Under the pieces are notes generated by a model. It was not told the origin of the DNA. It did no database searches and was given only the letters and a program-made list of their open reading frames with translations. A program made the translations under genes and the position numbers. Positions 44,141 to 52,245 of a stretch of DNA of 64,000 nucleotides are shown here, piece after piece; the stretch's first letter is position 1, and every line of letters begins with the position of its first letter. Source of the stretch: Stenotrophomonas sp. 610A2 (GTDB lineage: Bacteria; Pseudomonadota; Gammaproteobacteria; Xanthomonadales; Xanthomonadaceae); contig NZ_CP130832.1 of assembly GCF_030549615.1 (NCBI RefSeq), forward strand, positions 2,790,001 through 2,854,000, given 5' to 3'.

Positions 44141-45265
44141 ATGACTGAATTCACTCCCGTCGGCAGCCGCTTCCACGCGCTGTCGTCCCCGTTCCCTATG
44201 AAACGTGGCGGCAGCCTGATTGGCGCCCATGTCGCTTACGAAACCTGGGGCACGCTGGCCGCCGACGCCAGCAACGCCATCCTGATCGTCACCGGCCTCT
44301 CGCCGGATGCCCACGCCGCCAGCAATGCAGACAACCCGGCCACGGGCTGGTGGGAGCCAATGCTTGGCCCCGGCAAGCCGATTGATACCGATCGCTGGTT
44401 CGTTATCTGCGTGAACTCGCTGGGCAGCTGCAAGGGCTCCACTGGCCCTGCTTCGCTTGACCCGGCCACCGGCAAGACCTATCGGCTGTCCTTCCCCGAG
44501 TTGTCGATCGAAGACGTGGCCAATGCCGCCGCCGAGGTCGTCCGCGCGCTCGGCATCACCCAGCTGGCCTGCCTGATCGGCAACTCGATGGGCGGCATGA
44601 CCGCGCTCGCCGTTCTGCTGCAACACCCCGGCATTGCCCGTACCCATATCAACATCTCCGGCAGCGCCCGCGCCCTGCCCTTCTCGATCGCCATCCGCTC
44701 GCTGCAGCGCGAGGCCATCCGCCTCGATCCGGCATGGAACAACGGCGACTACGACGAACTGCACTACCCCGAGTCGGGCATGCGCATGGCGCGCAAGCTC
44801 GGCGTCATCACCTATCGCTCGGCGCTGGAGTGGGATGGCCGCTTCGGCCGCGTGCGGCTGGACTCGGACCAGACCGACGAAGACCCGTTCGGTCTGGAAT
44901 TCCAGGTGGAAAGCTACCTGGAAGGGCACGCACGCCGCTTTGTGCGCCACTTCGATCCCAATTGCTATCTTTACCTCGGTCGCTCCATGGACTGGTTCGA
45001 CCTGGCCGAGTATGCCGATGGCGATGTGCTGGCCGGGCTCGCCAAGATCCGTGTTGAACGTGCGCTGGCCATCGGTGCCAATACCGACATCCTGTTCCCG
45101 GTGGAACAGCAGCAACAGATCGCCGACGGCCTGCGCGCGGGCGGTGCCGATACCCGGTTCATCGGCATGGATTCACCGCAAGGCCACGATGCCTTCCTGG
45201 TTGATTACGACCGCTTCGGCCCGGCCGTCGCCCAGTTCCTGCAGGCGCTGCCGACAGCTGCATAA
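44141..45265 (+). CDS. metX: MetX-family O-acyltransferase (serine/homoserine O-succinyl- or acetyltransferase)
   Basis: A 374-residue alpha/beta-hydrolase. The nucleophile elbow GNSMGG places Ser149, and Asp316 (GANTDILFP) and His349 (GHDAFL) complete the catalytic triad. SLGSCKGSTGP forms the oxyanion-hole region. The family activates homoserine for methionine synthesis. From general knowledge, xanthomonad members have been reassigned as serine O-succinyltransferases serving cysteine synthesis. Sequence alone does not settle which substrate is used here, so the symbol marks the family only. The start follows no strong ribosome-binding site; the perfect palindrome at 44081-44097 lies upstream. 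Confidence 0.88.
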   Translation: MTEFTPVGSRFHALSSPFPMKRGGSLIGAHVAYETWGTLAADASNAILIVTGLSPDAHAASNADNPATGWWEPMLGPGKPIDTDRWFVICVNSLGSCKGSTGPASLDPATGKTYRLSFPELSIEDVANAAAEVVRALGITQLACLIGNSMGGMTALAVLLQHPGIARTHINISGSARALPFSIAIRSLQREAIRLDPAWNNGDYDELHYPESGMRMARKLGVITYRSALEWDGRFGRVRLDSDQTDEDPFGLEFQVESYLEGHARRFVRHFDPNCYLYLGRSMDWFDLAEYADGDVLAGLAKIRVERALAIGANTDILFPVEQQQQIADGLRAGGADTRFIGMDSPQGHDAFLVDYDRFGPAVAQFLQALPTAA

Positions 45266-45283
45266 CTGACGCTCTGACCATAG

Positions 45284-45313
45284 ATGCAGGCAGCCACCGA
45301 TGGCTGCCTGCAT
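45284..45313. terminator. Hairpin after the MetX-family gene
   Basis: A perfect 13-bp stem (ATGCAGGCAGCCA / TGGCTGCCTGCAT) with a CCGA loop, 18 bp after the stop. No T-run follows, so it is a weak intrinsic terminator or an mRNA-protecting stem. Confidence 0.55.
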
Positions 45314-45357
45314 TCACAGCATCAGATGCTGACACCTCCGACAACAGGAGGTTGCCC

Positions 45358-46194
45358 ATGCCTGTCTTGCTGCTGATTCTGCTGTTCTTCCTGGGTAACA
45401 CGCTCAATAACGCGCACGCTGCTGCGCCGCCGCTGATGCTGGCCAACTCCTGGCAGGATGGCCCGGATGTATCGCGCTACCTGGTCAGTGAAAAGCTCGA
45501 TGGCGTGCGCGCCCGCTGGGATGGGCATGCGCTGTGGACGCGTGCCGGCCACCGCATTGCATCGCCGGCATGGTTCACCCAAGGCTGGCCCAAACAGCAG
45601 ATCGACGGTGAGCTGTGGATGGCGCGGGGTCAGTTCGAAGCAACCAGCGCCCTCATCCGCAGCAGCCCGGCCGATGAACTGTCGTGGCGCAGGCTCCGCT
45701 TCATGGCCTTTGACCTGCCTGATGCAAGCGGCGGCTTCGCCCAACGCCACGCGCAACTGGGCAAGATCATCGCCAATCAAGCCAACCCCCACCTGCTTGC
45801 CATCGAACATCAACGCATACCCGACACTCCAAGCCTGCATCGCCACCTTCGCGCGATCGTCAAAGCCGGGGGCGAAGGCCTGATGCTGCACCATCAGGAC
45901 AATCCGTACAGCGACGGCCGCAGCACTGGCCTGCTCAAAATGAAGCTGTATGACGACGCGGAAGCGAGTGTCATCGGCTACGCCCCCGGCAAGGGCAAGT
46001 ACACCGGCATGGTTGGTGCGCTGCTGATGCGCACCGACAGTGGCGCCCAGTTCCGCATCGGCAGCGGCCTCACTGATGCGCAGCGCGCGCACCCACCCGC
46101 GATCGGCAGCCGCGTGACCTATCGTTACAACGGCCTGACCGTACACGGCCTGCCACGCTTCCCGCGCTTCCTGCGAATTCGCGACGAACCCTGA
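45358..46194 (+). CDS. ligE: Periplasmic ATP-dependent DNA ligase, LigE type
   Basis: A 278-residue protein with a signal peptide (MPVLLLILLFFLGNTLNNAHA-A). Ligase motifs follow in order: motif I EKLDGVRARW with the adenylated Lys47, motif III RFMAFDLPD, motif IV GGEGLMLHH, motif V LLKMKLYDDAEASVIGY, and a short OB domain ending RFPRFLRIRDEP. It is a minimal ATP-dependent ligase without extra domains. LigE proteins are exported and proposed to join DNA during uptake or in biofilm matrix. The ATG follows AGGAGG at 45346-45351, which fixes the start. Confidence 0.92.
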   Translation: MPVLLLILLFFLGNTLNNAHAAAPPLMLANSWQDGPDVSRYLVSEKLDGVRARWDGHALWTRAGHRIASPAWFTQGWPKQQIDGELWMARGQFEATSALIRSSPADELSWRRLRFMAFDLPDASGGFAQRHAQLGKIIANQANPHLLAIEHQRIPDTPSLHRHLRAIVKAGGEGLMLHHQDNPYSDGRSTGLLKMKLYDDAEASVIGYAPGKGKYTGMVGALLMRTDSGAQFRIGSGLTDAQRAHPPAIGSRVTYRYNGLTVHGLPRFPRFLRIRDEP

Positions 46195-46216
46195 GCGGCG
46201 CCAGCAGCGCCCTGTT

Positions 46217-46451
46217 GTAGGAGCGGCGTAAGCCGCGAAGCTGATACATCATCAGGTACCAAGGACTCCGAGACCCAGGCGATGCCAGCTTCGCGGCTCA
46301 CGCCGCTCCCACAAACAACGCTGACGGCCATCACCGCAGTCCACCCCGGCTCTTTGTAGGAGCGGCGTAAGCCGCGAAGCTGATAGGGCGTCAGGTGCCA
46401 ATGACTCCAGGCCCCATACGATACGGGCTTCGCGGCTTACGCCGCTCCTAC
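46217..46451. repeat. Four GTAG REP repeats in two inverted pairs
   Basis: Copies at 46217-46241 (forward), 46288-46312 (reverse), 46356-46380 (forward) and 46427-46451 (reverse). The two pairs have similar spacers, including GCGAAGCTGATA and CAGGT. They look like a duplicated mosaic element about 95 bp long. They fill most of the 396-bp gap between ligE and the cold-shock gene; no gene is visible. Confidence 0.9.
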
Positions 46452-46590
46452 AAGGGCAGATTCCTGCTACGGATATCTGGCCAAACCTCCGGAATATTTT
46501 TTATGGACCGCGCAAGCCGCTCGGCCCTGTTTGACTTCCCAGCCACCGGCATTTGCGCTGCAATAGCGCAAACGAACAGATGGAAGCTCG

Positions 46591-47199
46591 ATGCGCTATC
46601 AAGGCCGGCTGCAGGATTGGAACGATGACAAGGGCTTCGGTTTCGTAATACCTAACGGCGGCGGTGATCGCGCCTTCGTCCACATCAAGGCCTTCGAGCA
46701 GCGCAGCCAGCGGCCCGCCAATGGAATGCTGATCAACTACGCAGTACGCAAAGATGATCGAGGCCGCCTCAATGCGGTTGCCATACGCTGCGCGACTACC
46801 GCCAAAACCACAGCCACAAGGCCAAAGCGTGCCCCTATCACTGCCCGCCTTCCACATGTCCTGCTTGGCATTACCGCCCTGCTCTGCATGTTGGCTTTAT
46901 GGATAGCCAAGCTGGTGCCGGATTGGACCTTGCCAGTGATCGGTGGCATGAGCATCGTTGCGCTGGGCTTCTATCTGTACGACAAGGGTGCAGCAGCGCG
47001 CGGCCAACAACGCACTCCGGAAAACACATTGCATCTGATCGCCCTGCTCGGCGGCTGGCCGGGCGCGCTGATCGGCCAGGGGCTGTTCCGCCACAAGACC
47101 AGCAAGGCTAGTTTCCAGGTCGTCTTCTGGTTGACGGTCGTGCTCAACATCGCCGCGGTTTGGCTCGTGGCCAGCGGCAAGCTGAGCCTCCCGCTATAA
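46591..47199 (+). CDS. Cold-shock domain plus DUF1294 membrane protein
   Basis: A 202-residue fusion. Residues 1-65 form a cold-shock domain (MRYQGRLQDWNDDKGFGFVI, then DRAFVHIKAFEQRSQRPANG). A basic linker of about 20 residues follows. Residues about 85-202 form the DUF1294 membrane part with four helices and the motif LIALLGGWPGALIGQGLFRHKTSKASFQVVFW. The combination is common in proteobacteria, and its role is unknown; nucleic-acid binding by the soluble domain is expected. The upstream 100 bp show no obvious promoter. Confidence 0.92.
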   Translation: MRYQGRLQDWNDDKGFGFVIPNGGGDRAFVHIKAFEQRSQRPANGMLINYAVRKDDRGRLNAVAIRCATTAKTTATRPKRAPITARLPHVLLGITALLCMLALWIAKLVPDWTLPVIGGMSIVALGFYLYDKGAAARGQQRTPENTLHLIALLGGWPGALIGQGLFRHKTSKASFQVVFWLTVVLNIAAVWLVASGKLSLPL

Positions 47200-47220
47200 C
47201 CCGGGCAGCGCGGCATCCAC

Positions 47221-47315
47221 GTAGCCCGGGTAAGCACAGCGCACCCGGGGCTCCCGCCCGCCACGCGTGAATCCACCAGGAGCCCACCTCAAGCGTGCGC
47301 TGCGCTCAACCGGGC
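47221..47315. repeat. GTAGCCCGGG-type repeat pair
   Basis: A forward unit at 47221-47251 (GTAGCCCGGGTAAGC, then GCGCACCCGGGG) faces a degenerate inverted partner at 47294-47315 (GTGCGCTGCGCTCAACCGGG). It occupies the 334-bp gap before the dikinase-like gene. The same family recurs at 58933-59033. Confidence 0.75.
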
Positions 47316-47533
47316 CAAGCATTGTTTGTCCCTGGACGTGTCGCTGATTGATGCCACACTCCGGCAGTGGTGTGCCCCGCCACCACCACTAGCTCTGGCA
47401 CAACCAAGCCCCCGGCTTGCTGGGAACCGTGCGGATCAGAATCTACTGCTTTCCGCCCAGCAACCATCTGCTATACCACCGTATTGGTGCCGGTGGCTTA
47501 TCATTCGCCTTTCTCCAGCACCAGCACGGCATC

Positions 47534-49522
47534 ATGGATCGAGCCCGTACGCAGTCCGCCTTCCGCAACGCTTGTCTGCGGCTTTTCGCTTTCAGTCTTC
47601 TCGCGCTGATCGGCCTACAAAGCACGTTCGCGCAGACCGCCCGCAAGCCCTCGCCCTACGAGTACCGGCCTGACCTCGCCGCGCCCGCAGCCAATAGCAG
47701 CCAGACCCCGGCACATCTGCCGCGCATCAGCAGCCGCGATGACTTCATGCGTCTTGCCCGGGTTTACAACCCCGGCACACCGCTGGAAATGCCGCACCTG
47801 ATCTTCACCATCGATCGGCGAGATCCTGCCCGCATCTATTACATCAATACGCCACGCTTCGAGCTGCACGAGAACTTCGTGCGCCGCGAACGGCTCGTCG
47901 CGCAGCTGGACAAGGCCACTCTCAACGCGCAGTACAAGGATCCACAGCGCCGTTTCCTGTTCGGCACGGTGAGCTGGCAACGTGACCTGCCCGGCTATAC
48001 CTATGAATTCTGGGAAGGCGACCAGCTCACACCCGCACTGCTCAGGCAGACCGACCAGTTGGTGCGCGGGTCGTTCTACGAGGCAATCCGGTTCAAGACC
48101 AATTCCACCCTGCACGAACAAACCGCACGCACAGCCGGCCTCCCCTTCATCACCCAGGAAGCACTGCTGCGTGAGCAGTCCTTCCTGCCGTTGAACACAG
48201 GCATTGCACAGGGTCGCTTGCGCATCGTTCGCTCCGTCGAGCAAGCGCGCGACCTGTCGCCACAGGACATCGTGGTACTGGATGAGGTCCCGATCTCGCT
48301 GTCACCGGTCGCAGGTCTGGTTACCCAGCGACCCTCGACGCTGCTGTCGCATGTCAATCTGCTGGCCAAGGGCTGGCGTATACCCAATGTCTATGTCCGC
48401 GACGCGCTGGCTGCTTTGCGCGTCTATGACGGGCAATGGATCGAGCTGGAAGTCACCAACAACAATTACAAGGTGCGTCCGGCCCTGCGCCCGGCATCCT
48501 CGCCATCGCGAACCACGCAAGCTTCCGTGCGCAACCTGCCTCGGCCCGACCTGTCGGTGACCGCGCTGAAGCCACTATCAGCTCTGCGCGCCAGGGACAG
48601 CAGCCATTGCGGGGTCAAGGCCGCGAATCTGGGCACCTTGAAAGCCGCGCTGCCGCCTTCGGCCCGGGTTCCCGATGGTTTCTGCGTTCCCTTCTCACAC
48701 TACCAGTCTGCGATGCAGAGGCTGCGCATCGGTGAGCGGCTGACGGCACTGCAACAACGGCCGGGCTTTGCCACCGATGCCAGTATCCGCCGCGAGGCGC
48801 TCGCCGCGCTGCGCGCCGAGATCTCCAACGCCACACCGGATCCGGCGCTGGTCCGCAGCCTGCAGTCACAGTGGCAAGACCAGCTGCAGGGCCGCGGTGT
48901 ATTCGTGCGCAGCTCCTCCAACTCCGAAGACCTGCCCAACTTCAGCGGTGCCGGCCTGTATACGACAGTGCCCAATGTGATCGCTGCCGATGCACTGGTA
49001 CGTGCGGTGCAGACGGTCTGGGCATCGGTCTACAACTTCGAAGCCTATGAAGCACGCAGTGCCGCAGGACTGGGCCAGGACGCGGTTGCGATGTCGGTGC
49101 TGGTGCAGCTGGCAGCGCCATCGGACAGCTCCGGGGTGATGATCACCCGCGATCCGTTCGACGCAGGACGCCGCCACATCACCTATATCTCGGCCAAACG
49201 TGGCCTCGGCATCCGCGTGGTGGAAGGCAAGCGCCAGGCCGAACAGGTGATGTATTCGAACTGGTCAAAGGCCGTGCAGGTACTCAGCCGCTCCGCCGAA
49301 GACACCCAACTGGTCGCCAATGCCAGCGGCGGCGTGCGCGAGGTACCGCTCACCGGTTCGCGCCAGGTACTGACCGATGCCTTGATCGCACGCTTGGCCG
49401 CGGTTGGCGGCCGTACCAAGCAGGCGCTCGGCGGTATCGACCAGGACATCGAGTGGGCGGTGGTGGGCAATGACATCATCATCCTGCAATCACGGCCTTA
49501 TGTGGATGGCAGCAACCGGTGA
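47534..49522 (+). CDS. Secreted PEP-synthase/dikinase-like protein (swivel plus ATP-grasp domains)
   Basis: A 662-residue protein from the ATG at 47534. A signal peptide (RLFAFSLLALIGLQSTFAQT) ends near 35. Residues about 40-230 are a unique region. Residues about 230-310 resemble a phosphohistidine swivel domain (SPVAGLVTQRPSTLLSHVNLLAKG with His273). Residues about 350-662 are a PPDK/PEP-synthase N-terminal ATP-grasp domain (CGVKAANLGTLKA, VRSSSNSEDLPNFSGAGLY from Arg459, EWAVVGNDIIILQSRPY at the end). The order His-domain before ATP-grasp is that of glucan water dikinases, not of PPDK. Export of an ATP-dependent enzyme is unusual; substrate unknown. Confidence 0.8.
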   Translation: MDRARTQSAFRNACLRLFAFSLLALIGLQSTFAQTARKPSPYEYRPDLAAPAANSSQTPAHLPRISSRDDFMRLARVYNPGTPLEMPHLIFTIDRRDPARIYYINTPRFELHENFVRRERLVAQLDKATLNAQYKDPQRRFLFGTVSWQRDLPGYTYEFWEGDQLTPALLRQTDQLVRGSFYEAIRFKTNSTLHEQTARTAGLPFITQEALLREQSFLPLNTGIAQGRLRIVRSVEQARDLSPQDIVVLDEVPISLSPVAGLVTQRPSTLLSHVNLLAKGWRIPNVYVRDALAALRVYDGQWIELEVTNNNYKVRPALRPASSPSRTTQASVRNLPRPDLSVTALKPLSALRARDSSHCGVKAANLGTLKAALPPSARVPDGFCVPFSHYQSAMQRLRIGERLTALQQRPGFATDASIRREALAALRAEISNATPDPALVRSLQSQWQDQLQGRGVFVRSSSNSEDLPNFSGAGLYTTVPNVIAADALVRAVQTVWASVYNFEAYEARSAAGLGQDAVAMSVLVQLAAPSDSSGVMITRDPFDAGRRHITYISAKRGLGIRVVEGKRQAEQVMYSNWSKAVQVLSRSAEDTQLVANASGGVREVPLTGSRQVLTDALIARLAAVGGRTKQALGGIDQDIEWAVVGNDIIILQSRPYVDGSNR

Positions 49523-49581
49523 TGGTCAAGCGGCTCCGTGCCGGCAACATCACCGCCCCGCTTCATCCAATGGGAGGTTCC

Positions 49582-50187
49582 ATGGACAAGATCGACCTGA
49601 AGAACCAGTTCAATCAGCTCTACAAAGCCTCGGCCAAGGATGTGGCCGAGGTGGCTGTGCCTGCCTTCAACTTTCTTATGATTGATGGCGCCGGCAATCC
49701 AAATACGTCGCAGGACTACAAGGATGCGGTGGAGGCACTGTTCTCCGTCGCCTACACCATCAAGTTCGCACTCAAGAAAGCCGGGCGCCTGGACTATGGC
49801 GTGATGCCGCTGGAGGGGCTGTGGTGGGCGGATGACATGGCCAGCTTCCAACGCGATGAGAAGCAGCATTGGCAGTGGACCATGATGATCATGCAGCCAG
49901 CCGAAGTCAGCGCTGAGGACGTGGACGCAGCGATCATCAGCGCGCTGAAGAAGAGGCCATTGCCCGGCCTGTCAAAGCTGCGCTTTGAGGAGTTCCATGA
50001 GGGCCGCTGCGCCCAGCTGTTGCATGTCGGCCCATTTTCCAATGAAGGCCCGAGCATTCAACGCGTGCATGACTTCATTGGCGAACGCTCTGCGCTGCGC
50101 GGCAAGCACCACGAGATCTACCTGAGTGACATCAGAAAGGCCGCTCCAGAGAAGTGGAAGACCATCATCCGCCAGCCCATGCAATGA
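49582..50187 (+). CDS. GyrI-like small-molecule-binding domain protein
   Basis: A 201-residue cytoplasmic protein, MDKIDLKNQFNQLYKASAKD at the start, with GyrI-like effector-domain patterns: VPAFNFLMIDGAGNPNTSQDYKDAVEALFSVAYTIKF, GVMPLEGLWW, FEEFHEGRCAQLLHVGPFSNEGPSI and HHEIYLSDIRKA. There is no DNA-binding domain. Stand-alone GyrI-like proteins of this type may bind or hydrolyse small toxic molecules. The ATG follows GGGAGG at 49572-49577. It starts 59 bp after the secreted dikinase-like gene. Confidence 0.85.
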   Translation: MDKIDLKNQFNQLYKASAKDVAEVAVPAFNFLMIDGAGNPNTSQDYKDAVEALFSVAYTIKFALKKAGRLDYGVMPLEGLWWADDMASFQRDEKQHWQWTMMIMQPAEVSAEDVDAAIISALKKRPLPGLSKLRFEEFHEGRCAQLLHVGPFSNEGPSIQRVHDFIGERSALRGKHHEIYLSDIRKAAPEKWKTIIRQPMQ

Positions 50188-50238
50188 TGTCGCGACGATG
50201 AGCAACCCGGCCTTCAGCCCGTCAAACAGGAGCTCCGC

Positions 50239-50511
50239 ATGACTTTCTGGTTGGTCGCAATTGCAGCCAGCGTCGGCCTTGGCATGGCCGCAGGCGCATT
50301 CTGCCGTCGTACCTGGCTTGCGGTTCTGCTTGCCGCCATGCTCGGCGGCCTGCTCGCCCCATATCTGGGCCTGCGCTTTGTCTGGGACGTTACAGGTCAC
50401 CACGACGCGCAGGATGGGCTGGCCTTCCTGTTCGGCCCGATGATCACCGTGCCTGTCGCCATTATCGTTGCCTACTGCTTCAAACGCTGGCGGCGAAGCA
50501 GGAGTGGCTGA
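50239..50511 (+). CDS. Small inner-membrane protein of unknown function
   Basis: A 90-residue protein with two to three hydrophobic helices (TFWLVAIAASVGLGMAAGAF, WLAVLLAAMLGGLLAPYLGL, FLFGPMITVPVAIIVAYCF) and a basic C-terminus (KRWRRSRSG). AGGAG lies about 8 bp upstream of the ATG. I recognise no family. It is the last gene before the convergent cydC. Confidence 0.7.
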   Translation: MTFWLVAIAASVGLGMAAGAFCRRTWLAVLLAAMLGGLLAPYLGLRFVWDVTGHHDAQDGLAFLFGPMITVPVAIIVAYCFKRWRRSRSG

Positions 50512-50548
50512 TGGTTCGCACCATCACGCCACCGCCCCGATAATCCCA

Positions 50549-50569
50549 GAGCCGGGCCACACCCGGCTC
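50549..50569. terminator. Hairpin between convergent genes (cydC end)
   Basis: An 8-bp stem (GAGCCGGG / CCCGGCTC) with a 5-base loop, 9 bp past the cydC stop. It lacks a T-run on either strand, so it is a weak bidirectional termination candidate. Confidence 0.45.
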
Positions 50570-50577
50570 CAATCTGC

Positions 50578-52245
50578 CTAGTGCAGGACCAGCTTTCCCT
50601 GCTGCAGCCGATACTCACGCTGCACCACACCTTCCGGCAAACGGTCATGGGTGATCATCAACAGGCTGCGCTGGCCCAGTGCAGCCGCCAGATCGATCAG
50701 CAACGCATGCGCCGTATCCACATCCAGGCCTTCGGTCGGCTCATCCAGCACCATGATCGGTGCATTGCGTAGCAACGCCCGCGCCAAGGCCAAACGCCGC
50801 GCCTGCCCGGCCGACATCGTTGCGCCGTTCTCGCCAACCCATGCGGCCAATCCACCCTGTTGCCGCGCCCACTCGTTCAAACGCACCTGTGCCAACACCA
50901 TCCACAGGGCTTCGTCACTGGCCTGCGGATCGCCCAGCCGCAGGTTATCGGCAATGCTGCCGGCGAACACCGGTGCGCCCTGCGGCAACCAGGCAATCTG
51001 CCGGTACCAATCATCCTGGGCAAATTCGCGCAGATCGATGCCACCGAAGCGCACCGCGCCTAGCTGCGGATCCCATAACCGCAGCAGCAGAGCCGACAAC
51101 GTCGTCTTGCCGCTACCGCTGTCACCGCGGATTGCGATGCGATCACCCGCTGCAAGCCGCAGGTCCACCCCATCAAGCAGATTCCGTGTCTCGCCCGGCC
51201 AGGCAAACACCACCTGTTCGAAGCTGACGGTGGCATCGCCTACCGGCACAGCACGCGGCTGCATCGGGTCCTCCACCGCTGACGGTTGATCGACAATCTG
51301 CCGCAGCCGTTTGCCTGCGACCCGCGCCGACTGCAGCGCCTGCCACGCAATACCGCTGCCGGCAGCCACTTCCAACAGAGCGACGGTCAGGAAGATCAGG
51401 GTTGCAGCGAAGTGCGCCTCCACCTTGCCAGCCTGGAAGGCCGACAAAGCCAACCACAGCATCGCCACCAGCCCGAGGCCGGCAATGCTCGAGTGCAGCA
51501 CATTGCCGGCGATCAGACGCCCACGGCGTCGTTGATCGCTGCGCGCCAGCTGTTGCGCGGCAGCGTCAACACGCAGCGCCCAATCGTCGCGGGCGTCCAG
51601 CGCGGTGAGGTCGGCCGCACCTTCCAAGCCTTCAAACGCCAGCGTGCGCAGGCTGGCACGTTGCTGCGCGCGCTCGGCCTCGACCGCATCGCCGCGGCGC
51701 ACCGCAAACACCGGCACGCCCACGCCGACCAGCACCGCCAGCACCAGCAGCAGCACCGCCGCCGGCACATGGATCAAACCAGCCGCCAGTACCGTTGCCA
51801 AGGCGATGCCCGCCAGGGCCAGCAAGGGACTGATGGCGCGCACCATCAAGCCATCGACTTCGCCGATATCGGTGATCAGCCGCGCCAGCAATTCACCGGT
51901 ACGACTGCTGCCCAGTCGTGCCGGTGCCAACGGCAATGCCCGCTGGAAGAACCACACGCGCAGGTCACGGGCGATGCGCAGGGTTGCGTCGTGGCCGACC
52001 AGTTTTTCAAAGTAGCGCGAGACAATCCGCGCCATCGTCAACGCGCGGATGCCGGCTGACGGTGAGAAGAAGTTGAAGGTGGCGCCCATACCCAAGGCAC
52101 CAGCCAGCGCCGCAGCGGTGAGGAAGCCACCGGACAGACCCAGCAGGCCCACACCTGCCAGCATGGTGGTGAACAGCAGCAAGGTCGCCAAGGCCAGACG
52201 CCAGCGGTGGCGCTTGAATACATCACGCATCGTCAACGGGCTCAT
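50578..52245 (-). CDS. cydC: ABC transporter subunit CydC (cytochrome bd assembly)
   Basis: A 555-residue fused permease-ATPase. Six helices in the first 290 residues are followed by an ATPase domain with Walker A GDSGSGKTT, signature MSAGQARRLALARAL and Walker B IMVLDEPTEGLD. CydDC exports cysteine and glutathione and/or handles heme, and is required to assemble cytochrome bd. The start (MSPLTMRDVFKRHRWRL) is fixed by a 4-bp overlap with cydD. It is divergent from cydABX. Confidence 0.94.
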   Translation of the reverse strand: MSPLTMRDVFKRHRWRLALATLLLFTTMLAGVGLLGLSGGFLTAAALAGALGMGATFNFFSPSAGIRALTMARIVSRYFEKLVGHDATLRIARDLRVWFFQRALPLAPARLGSSRTGELLARLITDIGEVDGLMVRAISPLLALAGIALATVLAAGLIHVPAAVLLLVLAVLVGVGVPVFAVRRGDAVEAERAQQRASLRTLAFEGLEGAADLTALDARDDWALRVDAAAQQLARSDQRRRGRLIAGNVLHSSIAGLGLVAMLWLALSAFQAGKVEAHFAATLIFLTVALLEVAAGSGIAWQALQSARVAGKRLRQIVDQPSAVEDPMQPRAVPVGDATVSFEQVVFAWPGETRNLLDGVDLRLAAGDRIAIRGDSGSGKTTLSALLLRLWDPQLGAVRFGGIDLREFAQDDWYRQIAWLPQGAPVFAGSIADNLRLGDPQASDEALWMVLAQVRLNEWARQQGGLAAWVGENGATMSAGQARRLALARALLRNAPIMVLDEPTEGLDVDTAHALLIDLAAALGQRSLLMITHDRLPEGVVQREYRLQQGKLVLH

